Shown here: positions 1 through 5,400 of the stretch, one piece after another | How the letters are laid out: each line of letters starts with the position of its first letter | Position numbering within the stretch: the stretch's first letter is position 1 | From: Bacteroidales bacterium | GTDB taxonomy: Bacteria; Bacteroidota; Bacteroidia; Bacteroidales; Muribaculaceae | Direction: 5' to 3' | Length of the DNA: 7,792 nt | NCBI GenBank assembly: GCA_014800065.1 | Contig: JAAVGX010000083.1 | Location: 1 to 7,792, forward strand | The notes under the pieces: generated by a model | Seen by the model: only the letters and a program-made list of their open reading frames with translations | Told to the model about the DNA's origin: nothing | The model's database searches: none | Made by a program: the position numbers and the translations under genes

Positions 1-163
1 AACGCCTGTCTAAGCCCCGAGCAGAGGCTCGAGGAACACTGCGGCAAAGAGAACATTGACATTTTGGCATATAACCCTTGCGCTGAAAATCAACCCATCC
101 CGAGTTGTATTTTTAGAGTAAAAGTAAGTTCTGAGACACCATCAGGCGGCTTTGGCGTGTGTT

Positions 164-180
164 ACATCGCGGAGCGATGT
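164..180. repeat. small palindrome, 7-bp stem and 3-nt loop
   Basis: ACATCGC, GGA, GCGATGT form a perfect 7-bp inverted repeat. It lies 45 bp to the left of the REP-like palindrome and has no T-run directly after it on either strand. It may belong to the same mobile or decayed repeat block, but a single copy is visible, so its identity is open. Confidence 0.55.
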
Positions 181-218
181 CCTCTACTTTACTGTCTTTC
201 AGGATGTTGCATTGGCGA

Positions 219-252
219 GTCAAAAGGACGCACCGAACGTGCGTCCGTACAT
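219..252 (+). repeat. REP-like palindromic element, copy 1
   Basis: GTCAAAA (219-225) precedes an 8-bp inverted repeat, GGACGCAC (226-233) and GTGCGTCC (239-246), with a 5-nt loop CGAAC, then GTACAT (247-252). The same 34-bp layout occurs in inverse orientation at 7506-7539, matching at 31 of 34 positions. Two of the three differences are in the loop and one is just past the stem. Read on the minus strand, the GC-rich hairpin is followed by TTTTG, so it may also act as a weak transcription terminator for the DUF2752 operon. Its REP-type identity is inferred from the shared palindrome and the RAYT gene beside the other copy. Confidence 0.75.
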
Positions 253-324
253 TTTGGGTTCGGGATGTGCGTCCGTACATTTTGGGTTCGGGATGTGCGT
301 CCGTGCATTTTTTGGTTAGAGGAT
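239..324 (+). repeat. 28-bp tandem repeat, about three units
   Basis: Units start at 239, 267 and 295. The first two are identical 28-mers: GTGCGTCCGTACATTTTGGG followed by TTCGGGAT. The third is a 30-bp degenerate version with GTGCATTTTTTGGTTAGA in the middle. Each unit starts with the right arm of the REP-like palindrome, so the array looks like expansion of half an element. The stop codon of the DUF2752 gene (316-318) lies inside the third, degenerate unit. Confidence 0.85.
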
Positions 325-699
325 GTTGCGGAGAATCCACCAGGCTGTTATTGCGAGGGCTATGGGGATTAGTATGGCGGGGTGGATTGCTTTGGCGTGG
401 AGTTTTGGCCAGCGGGTGCGTCCTGTTTCTATTATTGCATAGAATATTGCTACGGGTACTGCGAAGAAGATAAAGGGATTGAAGTGCCATGCCTGGGCGA
501 TGTGGCCGTGGAGCAATGCGTGTAGTGCGCGCTGACTTCCGCAACCGGGGCAGTCCCACCCGGTGAGGAGTTTGAATACGCACTTCGGCGCTGATATGGA
601 TTTGGCGGGGTCGGCAGTGTAGTAGTAATATATTAGTAGGGTTGCCGCGATAATTGCGGCAACCCATATTGCGATTATTCCGGCTTTATGCCGTGTCAT
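316..699 (-). CDS. DUF2752 family small membrane protein
   Basis: A 127-residue integral membrane protein of unknown function. Residues 6-27 form a first membrane segment. The family hallmark follows: Cys40, then TGWDCPGCGSQRALHALLHG with the CPxCG pair Cys50/Cys53 and the conserved Arg. Two more hydrophobic segments lie at about 73-91 and 107-125. The cysteines may bind a metal or take part in redox chemistry, but this is inference; the family has no settled biochemistry. I chose the ATG at 699 because it forms a 4-bp ATGA overlap with the stop of the upstream GYF/CD225 gene, implying translational coupling. An upstream ATG at 771 would add 24 residues lying wholly inside that gene and unlike the family. 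The last codons run into the repeat array downstream. Confidence 0.85.
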   Translation of the reverse strand: MTRHKAGIIAIWVAAIIAATLLIYYYYTADPAKSISAPKCVFKLLTGWDCPGCGSQRALHALLHGHIAQAWHFNPFIFFAVPVAIFYAIIETGRTRWPKLHAKAIHPAILIPIALAITAWWILRNIL

Positions 700-1244
700 A
701 GTATGATACTGAGGAATAATATTGGCAGGATGCCCAATGCGAGAGTTATCATGATGAGCCACTGAGCCCATTGGGATGCTTTTTCAGCGCCCTTGTAGTC
801 GCCACGCGCATAGTTCGAGCCCACCATTACGGATGCAATTATGATTCCGATAGCCACGGGAGAGCAGCAACAGATTGTGAGGATGATTCCCCAAGTAAGA
901 TAAGATGGGGGACATGGCTTCACGGGCGCAGTGTGGGTGAACTCGGGTGCGCTCGGGGGTACTGATGCGGTTGCCTGCTCTACTTCCACCACCGTTACTT
1001 CCGGAGCCGGTTGCTCGGTTCGGGGGTGAAATTGGGGCGGCGTGGCCATCGCTTCGGGACGAGCTGTTCCCCGGACGAGAGTGCCGTCGAAGAGCGGGCG
1101 CATTTCTGCCAAGGCTCCTGCGGGGTACCATTTGGCCAGCCCTTCAAACCATACCTTTGTATTTTCTGTAACGGGCATATCCAGCAGTTCTTCCAACTCA
1201 AACGGGCCCTGCTGTGTTCCGTTTAGAAAAATCCAGACTTTCAT
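696..1244 (-). CDS. GYF_2 plus CD225/dispanin-type membrane protein
   Basis: A 182-residue two-domain protein. Residues 1-50 match a GYF_2 domain: WIFLNGTQQGPFELEEL carries the GPF motif, and VWFEGLAKWYPA ends with the conserved Trp39. This domain type is thought to bind proline-rich peptides. Residues 55-110 are a Pro/Ala/Thr-rich, low-complexity linker. Residues 112-182 resemble CD225/dispanin proteins (the IFITM fold family): PPSYLTWGI, a membrane segment at 117-139 containing CCC at 125-127, the loop ARGDYKGAEKAS, then a second membrane segment at 161-181. Function is unknown; a membrane adaptor role with the GYF domain in the cytoplasm is inference. The gene follows deoC after 83 bp and is coupled to the DUF2752 gene by ATGA. 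No Shine-Dalgarno or promoter stands out upstream. Confidence 0.85.
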   Translation of the reverse strand: MKVWIFLNGTQQGPFELEELLDMPVTENTKVWFEGLAKWYPAGALAEMRPLFDGTLVRGTARPEAMATPPQFHPRTEQPAPEVTVVEVEQATASVPPSAPEFTHTAPVKPCPPSYLTWGIILTICCCSPVAIGIIIASVMVGSNYARGDYKGAEKASQWAQWLIMITLALGILPILFLSIIL

Positions 1245-1256
1245 TGAGAGTTGATT

Positions 1257-1280
1257 TCACCTTTCGCAGACGAAAGGTGA
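1257..1280. repeat. perfect hairpin between deoC and the GYF/CD225 gene
   Basis: TCACCTTTCG, loop CAGA, CGAAAGGTGA: a perfect 10-bp inverted repeat with a 4-nt loop. It lies 47 bp beyond the deoC stop and 12 bp before the start of the next gene. Neither strand has a T-tract directly after the stem, so it is not a standard intrinsic terminator. It could be a processing or stability hairpin in a shared transcript, or a leader structure of the downstream gene. Confidence 0.65.
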
Positions 1281-1282
1281 AG

Positions 1283-1310
1283 GTTTATGAGTTTATAAGT
1301 TTATGAGTTT
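1283..1310. repeat. 8-bp tandem repeat (GTTTATGA), 3.5 copies
   Basis: GTTTATGA, GTTTATAA, GTTTATGA and GTTT follow one another without gaps, immediately beside the hairpin at 1257-1280 and just downstream of deoC. Such short AT-rich arrays can change in copy number by slippage. No function can be read from the sequence. Confidence 0.8.
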
Positions 1311-1327
1311 AATCCTTGCCGAATTTT

Positions 1328-2272
1328 TCAGAAAGCTTTTGTCGGTTCGCCCAGAACGTCGGAAAGGAGGTTGTTGGCCAAACGTGAAGCACCGATACGG
1401 AAGAGTTCGTTGGTGAGCCATTCCTCGCCAAGGACTTCCTTCACGATAGTGTAGTACTTAACGGCATCTTCGGTAGAGGCAACGCCGCCGGAAGCCTTGA
1501 ATCCGACCTTGCGACCTGAAATTTCGTAGTATTCCTTGATGCACTGACACATAACGTATGCAGCTTCGAGACTTGCACCGGGGAATTCCTTACCGGTAGA
1601 GGTTTTGATGAAGTCGGCACCGGAGTACATTGAGAGTACAGAGGCGATTTTGATGTTCCGGGCTGTTTTGAGCGCACCGGTTTCGAGAATAACTTTGAGG
1701 TGTCCTTCACGGCAAGCCTCTTTCTGCTCCATGATTTCGTCGCAGAGGCTTTCGTAGTCGCCATCGAGGAAGTAGCCGAGATTAAGGACGATGTCGATTT
1801 CGTCGGCACCGGCTTCTCGTGCGAGAGCTGTTTCGGCAATCTTCACTTCGGGGAAAGACTGAGATGAAGGGAATGCACCGCTGACGCAAGCGATGTTGAC
1901 GTCGCTCACCTCAAGGACGGAACGTACAATACCGGCGAAGTTGGGATAAACGCAAATAGCGGCGACGTTCGGCAATTCGGGATGTTCGTTTGCGAAACGG
2001 TTAACGTTCTCGGTGAAGTCGGCCACAGAGGAGGGGCTGTCGGTGGCTTTCAGAGTAGTAAGGTCGATTGTGTTCAGCAGGAAGGTGTAGACCTTCTTAT
2101 TCATATTTTCGGCCAGATGTTCGTCGAGGATTTTATTAACCTGAGCCACAACGGCGGCATCGTCCTCAATAACGTGAGAAGCGGCGATTGCGGCGGTATA
2201 TTTATCGGGTTGCTGAGCTTCGTGGTTGTGGTCGTGACCGCAGTGGTCGCAGTGTTCGTGGTTGTGTTCCAT
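1328..2272 (-). CDS. deoC: deoxyribose-phosphate aldolase
   Basis: DeoC is a cytoplasmic class I aldolase that cleaves 2-deoxy-D-ribose 5-phosphate to glyceraldehyde 3-phosphate and acetaldehyde during deoxynucleoside catabolism. This 314-residue protein carries the family core: IDLTTL at 69-74, GADEIDIV with Asp160, the Schiff-base lysine Lys223 in FIKTSTGK, and the second active-site lysine Lys259 in FKASGGV. All key residues of the E. coli-type enzyme (Asp102, Lys167, Lys201 there) have counterparts. It is about 55 residues longer than the E. coli enzyme, mostly at the N-terminus. That end begins with a striking His/Cys-rich stretch (seven His and two Cys in residues 3-17) that may bind metal. 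It follows the MazG-like gene by 57 bp containing G/T homopolymers and no clear promoter, so cotranscription with the protease and MazG-like genes is likely. Confidence 0.95.
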   Translation of the reverse strand: MEHNHEHCDHCGHDHNHEAQQPDKYTAAIAASHVIEDDAAVVAQVNKILDEHLAENMNKKVYTFLLNTIDLTTLKATDSPSSVADFTENVNRFANEHPELPNVAAICVYPNFAGIVRSVLEVSDVNIACVSGAFPSSQSFPEVKIAETALAREAGADEIDIVLNLGYFLDGDYESLCDEIMEQKEACREGHLKVILETGALKTARNIKIASVLSMYSGADFIKTSTGKEFPGASLEAAYVMCQCIKEYYEISGRKVGFKASGGVASTEDAVKYYTIVKEVLGEEWLTNELFRIGASRLANNLLSDVLGEPTKAF

Positions 2273-2288
2273 TGTCAGAGGGAGTTTT

Positions 2289-2311
2289 GGGGGGTTATTT
2301 TTTTTGGGGGG
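2289..2311. repeat. homopolymer cluster G6, T8, G6 upstream of deoC
   Basis: Six G (2289-2294), TTA, eight T (2298-2305) and six G (2306-2311) stand in a row, 17 bp upstream of the deoC start. In the mRNA this reads as C6, A8, UAA, C6. Such tracts are prone to slippage and could alter the spacing of the deoC leader; any effect is inference. Confidence 0.7.
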
Positions 2312-2341
2312 AATCTTGATTAAACCGGATTAAACCTGATT
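2312..2341. repeat. 10-bp-period GATT repeat, three units (copy A)
   Basis: Three 10-bp units, AATCTTGATT, AAACCGGATT and AAACCTGATT, follow one another. The MazG-like stop codon (2330-2332) lies at a unit junction, and the last unit encodes the final Asn-Gln-Val. A similar array is found at 6453-6482 at the end of the glycosyltransferase gene, sharing one identical unit (AATCTTGATT). Confidence 0.75.
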
Positions 2342-2680
2342 TAGTTTGGGGTTTTGTTTGTGTCGGTTTTGGTCGCGATTGTTTTTCTTGTCGAGGTTGC
2401 GTTGGAAAGCCTGAGTCAGGTCGATTCGGTGCTGGTTTGCGATGGCACAGAGTACCCAAAGCACATCAGCCAGCTCGTCGGCGAGGTTCAAATTCTCACC
2501 GGGTTTGGGCGATTGTTCACCATCAGTTCGGGCAATTACGCGAGCCACTTCACCGACTTCTTCGGCCAGGACGGCCATATTTGTCAATGGAGAAAAATAG
2601 CGCACGCCCGTAGAGGTAATCCATTGATGCACTACCTCCTGGGCGTGGGCCAGTGTTATTTGGTCAAATTGGACGGGCAT
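2330..2680 (-). CDS. MazG-like nucleotide pyrophosphohydrolase
   Basis: A 116-residue all-alpha NTP pyrophosphatase of the MazG-like group, close in size to other single-domain members. These enzymes hydrolyse (deoxy)nucleoside triphosphates, often non-canonical ones, to the monophosphate and pyrophosphate with Mg2+. The metal-binding signature is intact: EEVGE (Glu40, Glu41, Glu44) and, after an Asn-rich linker, DELAD (Asp68, Glu69, Asp72). The C-terminal ~20 residues are a polar Asn/Gln/Lys tail beyond the catalytic core, with its last three residues supplied by a short DNA repeat. The ATG overlaps the stop of the upstream metalloprotease gene by one base (TAATG), so the two are probably translated in a coupled way. 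The exact substrate cannot be read from sequence. Confidence 0.88.
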   Translation of the reverse strand: MPVQFDQITLAHAQEVVHQWITSTGVRYFSPLTNMAVLAEEVGEVARVIARTDGEQSPKPGENLNLADELADVLWVLCAIANQHRIDLTQAFQRNLDKKNNRDQNRHKQNPKLNQV

Positions 2681-3483
2681 TATTCAGCTTTGGTAGCTTC
2701 GGGTTCGGAATATCCTTCCGATTTTGCACGCTTTTCCATGCGCTGGATTCGCTTGTCGAGGTCGGGGTGTGAAGAGAAGAGCTGATTTACCTTGCTTGTT
2801 TTGCTCTCGCCCTGCAATTCTTTGAGACGCTTGAAAGACATAGCCATAGCGTAAGGGTTCTTTCCGTGGCTCTTGAGGAATTCGTAGCCATAATCGTCGG
2901 CAGCATTTTCCTGTTTCTGAGAGTATGAAGCGCCGGCAAGGGCTTCGCCCAGGTCGCCGAGCTGAGAGTCGGTCAGGGCAGCCACTTTGTTGGAAGAAGC
3001 AGCTGCGGCATCGCGGAGAGCTGAAGTAAGAAGGGCCTGCTTGAAGGCTTTCTTCGAGTCGTGGTGAGCAACGTGACCCACTTCGTGGCCGATAACGCCG
3101 AGGAGCTCGTCGTCGGACATGATATCCATGAGAGCGGCGAACACGCGAACGCTACCGTCGGCACAAGCGAATGCATTGACATCCACCACATTATAGACCT
3201 TAAAATTAAGGGGCAGACCATCGACGTCGGTGAGACCTTCGGTGAGCTTGTTGAGCCGGATAGTGTAGGGATCGTCGTCGGGCAGCACGGGGTTGTGCTT
3301 GTCCATCCAGTCGATATATTCCTTGACATACTCAGTCATCTGAGCATCAGTAAGAGTAGCAGCCTGAGCGACTTTGCTGAGGCCGGAAGCAGCTTTTTTG
3401 AGATTGAGCTGAGCGGAAGCAGAATTAGCAGCCCCCATCATGAGAGCGACAGCGACCGCAGCACGAACAAAAAATTTAAACAT
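2680..3483 (-). CDS. secreted M48-family zinc metalloprotease
   Basis: A 267-residue periplasmic or secreted peptidase of family M48, of the short soluble type related to LoiP/BepA without TPR repeats. Residues 1-24 are a typical signal peptide (basic start, hydrophobic core, Ala-Ser-Ala before Gln25). There is no lipobox cysteine, so it is not a lipoprotein. The zinc site is intact: HEVGH at 133-137 and the third ligand Glu192 in ENAADDYG. The M48 signature SSHPDLDKRI lies at 237-246. Likely role: turnover of misfolded envelope proteins. I chose the ATG at 3483; a TTG at 3495 would add four residues before the signal peptide and leave almost no leader after the promoter at 3512-3546. The gene opens a probable operon with the MazG-like gene and deoC. 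Confidence 0.92.
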   Translation of the reverse strand: MFKFFVRAAVAVALMMGAANSASAQLNLKKAASGLSKVAQAATLTDAQMTEYVKEYIDWMDKHNPVLPDDDPYTIRLNKLTEGLTDVDGLPLNFKVYNVVDVNAFACADGSVRVFAALMDIMSDDELLGVIGHEVGHVAHHDSKKAFKQALLTSALRDAAAASSNKVAALTDSQLGDLGEALAGASYSQKQENAADDYGYEFLKSHGKNPYAMAMSFKRLKELQGESKTSKVNQLFSSHPDLDKRIQRMEKRAKSEGYSEPEATKAE

Positions 3484-3511
3484 ACAAGAATACAATTTTG
3501 GTTTTGAACTA

Positions 3512-3546
3512 CAAAGATAATATATTTTTCAAATAAAAATGACAAA
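3512..3546 (-). promoter_or_regulatory. Bacteroidetes-type promoter for the M48 operon
   Basis: On the minus strand, TATCTTTG (3519-3512) fits the Bacteroidetes -7 consensus TAnnTTTG. A TTTG -33 element lies at 3546-3543, 23 bp upstream, at the long end of the known spacing. Transcription would start a few bases further on, giving a leader of roughly 20 nt before the ATG at 3483. The region is strongly AT-rich compared with its surroundings. Confidence 0.6.
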
Positions 3547-3568
3547 GCGAGAGTAAAAAAAGCATAAA

Positions 3569-5398
3569 TCAGTCCCGTGCCTCCTCGTGGTTGTTCTGCA
3601 GCCCTTGGTAGAGCGTTTTAGCCTTAGCGGGTCCAACGACAGCGGCGAGCTGCTCGATGGAGGCCTGCCGGATTCGTTTCACGCTCTTGAACTCGGCCAA
3701 GAGCGCTTCCGCCGTCTTGGGTCCGATTCCTTTAATGCCGTCGAGTTCGCTAACCAAAGCAGACTTAGAGCGGCGATTTCGATGGTGAGTGATTCCGAAG
3801 CGGTGGGCTTCGTCGCGGAGGTGCTGAATTACCCGGAGAGTTTCGGAGTTTTTGTCGATATACAGAGGGACCGAGTCGCCGGGGAAGTATATCTCCTCCA
3901 GACGTTTAGCGATACCCACGACAGCGATTTTTCCACGCAACCCCATATCCTCGAGGGCCTCGACAGCGCTGCTAAGCTGGCCCTTGCCGCCATCGACCAC
4001 TATTAGCTGAGGCAACTCCTGCCCTTCCTCCACCAGGCGGGTGTATCGGCGGGTGAGCACCTCCTTCATGGAAGCGAAGTCGTCGGGTCCTTCGACTGTT
4101 TTGATGTTGAAATGCCGATAATCGCGCTTTGCAGGTCGACCGTCGCGGAAGACCACGCAGCTTGCCACAGGGTTGGTACCCTGTATGTTGGAGTTATCGA
4201 AACATTCGATATGTCGGGGCAATTCTGAGAGATGGAAGTCGGCTTTGATACGTTCAAGGAGACGTTCGGTGCGTTCTTCGGGGTTGTGACGCTCCAAGTG
4301 CTTGAGGTCGTCCAAACGATTCTGCCGTGCGTTTCGCTGACTGACTTCGAGTAGCTTAGCCTTGTCGCCACGTTGGGGAATAGTGAACGACACCCCGGTG
4401 AGGTCCACTTCCGGTGCTTCAGCCACGATGACTTCATCGAAAACGGCACCGAACTGGCGTCGTATTTCATCCATCGCATAGCTGAGGAGCTGAGCGCGGC
4501 TTTCGTCGAGAGAGCGCTTGTAGCGTAGCGTTACCGAGCGCACGACTGCACCCCGGCGAACGTGCATATAATTAATGTATACGTTGTTTGAGCCGTCGTC
4601 GTCGAATCCGAACACATCAATATCGCCGATTGTCTGGCTTACGATAACACTCTTCGAGCGGTAATTCTCCAGGAGTTTGTAGCTCTCCTTAAGCTCCTGA
4701 GCTTCTTCAAAGCGCAGTTCGGAGGCTAAAGTGTTCATTTCCTCCTTGAGGTAGTTCATCAGCTCGTGAGTTTCGCCTCGTAGAATCTGACGAATCCGGT
4801 CGATGTATACGCCATAGGTTTTATGGTCTATTTCGCCGGTGCAGCAACCGCGGCATTTGTGGATGTGGTACTGAAGGCACAAGCGCCCCTTTCCCTTGGC
4901 GATATATTCGGGCGTGATTGGAATGCGGCAAGTTCTGACCGGGTACAGCTGGCGAATCAACTCGAGTACCGTACGGGCCACGGCGGTGTTGGTGTATGGA
5001 CCGTAGTACTTGGAACCGTCCTTGATATGCTGCCGGGTGAGGAACACGCGGGGGTACATTTCGTTTGTGACCACAATCCAGGGGTATGACTTATCGTCCT
5101 TGAGGAGTACGTTGTAGCGTGGTTTGTACTCCTTAATCATTGAATTTTCGAGGTTCAGGGCATCCTGCTCAGTGGGCACGACGATATATTTCATATCGGC
5201 GATGTTGCGCACGAGGAGGTTTGTACGGAGGTTGTCGTGTGTGCGGTTGAAGTATGACGAGACGCGACGTTTGAGATTCTTAGCCTTGCCAACGTATATG
5301 ACGGTACCGGCGGCGTCGAAGTACATATAGACGCCGGGGGTGTCGGGGAGGATTGAGATTTTCTCCTTAAGTTCGGGAGATTTATCGTGTTTGGCCAT
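3569..5398 (-). CDS. uvrC: excinuclease ABC subunit C
   Basis: UvrC makes both incisions around a DNA lesion in the UvrABC nucleotide excision repair pathway. The 609-residue protein is full length with all parts in order. The GIY-YIG nuclease domain for the 3' cut spans about 17-95 (GVYMY at 22-26, IYVGKAKNLKRR at 34-45, Glu84). A cysteine cluster (Cys157, 174, 182, 186) fits the iron-sulphur ligands known in E. coli UvrC. The UVR helix that contacts UvrB lies near 215-250. The RNase H-like domain for the 5' cut carries Asp401 in DNSN, Asp469 in VVDGG and His532. Helix-hairpin-helix motifs end the protein (about 550-605, GIKGIGPKTAEALL). I chose the ATG at 5398, 2 bp after the ruvB stop; longer frames run into ruvB and lack family similarity. 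Confidence 0.97.
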   Translation of the reverse strand: MAKHDKSPELKEKISILPDTPGVYMYFDAAGTVIYVGKAKNLKRRVSSYFNRTHDNLRTNLLVRNIADMKYIVVPTEQDALNLENSMIKEYKPRYNVLLKDDKSYPWIVVTNEMYPRVFLTRQHIKDGSKYYGPYTNTAVARTVLELIRQLYPVRTCRIPITPEYIAKGKGRLCLQYHIHKCRGCCTGEIDHKTYGVYIDRIRQILRGETHELMNYLKEEMNTLASELRFEEAQELKESYKLLENYRSKSVIVSQTIGDIDVFGFDDDGSNNVYINYMHVRRGAVVRSVTLRYKRSLDESRAQLLSYAMDEIRRQFGAVFDEVIVAEAPEVDLTGVSFTIPQRGDKAKLLEVSQRNARQNRLDDLKHLERHNPEERTERLLERIKADFHLSELPRHIECFDNSNIQGTNPVASCVVFRDGRPAKRDYRHFNIKTVEGPDDFASMKEVLTRRYTRLVEEGQELPQLIVVDGGKGQLSSAVEALEDMGLRGKIAVVGIAKRLEEIYFPGDSVPLYIDKNSETLRVIQHLRDEAHRFGITHHRNRRSKSALVSELDGIKGIGPKTAEALLAEFKSVKRIRQASIEQLAAVVGPAKAKTLYQGLQNNHEEARD

Positions 5399-5400
5399 AA

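Larger units (their letters stand above)
1..315. other. left-edge region without a convincing gene, repeat-rich
   Basis: This stretch lies downstream of the DUF2752 gene. Seen: plus frame 1 is open from base 1 to a stop at 370-372, but its second half simply translates the palindromic and tandem repeats (the peptide SKGRTERAS comes from the palindrome), so it is not good evidence for a protein. The first ~35 residues of that frame (LSPEQRLEEHCGKENIDIL and on) faintly recall the N-terminus of serine recombinases, too weakly to call. The rest holds a 7-bp-stem palindrome, the REP-like element and a 28-bp tandem array, each listed separately. I see no tRNA and no Bacteroidetes-type promoter here. 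Confidence 0.6.
201..329. repeat. 10-bp direct repeats flanking the REP/tandem block
   Basis: AGGATGTTGC occurs exactly at 201-210 and again at 320-329, bracketing the REP-like palindrome and its tandem array. The right copy encodes the end of the DUF2752 protein. The pattern could be a target-site duplication left by an insertion. It could also be two diverged repeat boundaries, because the array units themselves contain the similar GGGATGTGC. Confidence 0.4.

Noticed and set aside
56..80. Sigma-70-like TTGACA and TATAAC pair on the plus strand
   Set aside because: The spacing is only 8 bp, far too short, no plus-strand gene follows, and Bacteroidetes promoters have a different consensus.
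239..324. CRISPR array
   Set aside because: The 28-bp units follow each other with no spacers and there are no cas genes.
64..372. Plus-strand 102-residue open frame
   Set aside because: It starts at TTG, its second half translates the palindrome and the 28-bp repeats, and it runs antisense into the DUF2752 gene. No recognisable domain.
416..423. Extra GTGCGTCC half-site inside the DUF2752 gene
   Set aside because: It lacks the second arm and the flanks, encodes ordinary residues of the protein, and a single 8-mer match in this window is compatible with chance.
113..667. Minus-strand 184-residue open frame overlapping DUF2752
   Set aside because: It is Arg/Pro/His-rich out-of-frame translation of the DUF2752 gene plus repeats; DUF2752 in the other frame has clear family motifs.
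700..771. Upstream ATG extension of the DUF2752 protein
   Set aside because: The extra 24 residues lie inside the GYF/CD225 gene and are hydrophilic with no family match; the ATGA overlap start at 699 is better.
1982..2323. Plus-strand Val/Phe-rich 113-residue open frame
   Set aside because: It is antisense to deoC and arises from the complement of its His-rich codons and the G/T homopolymers.
3484..3495. TTG start for the M48 protease
   Set aside because: ATG 3483 gives a standard signal peptide; the extension adds four residues and sits too close to the promoter -7 element.
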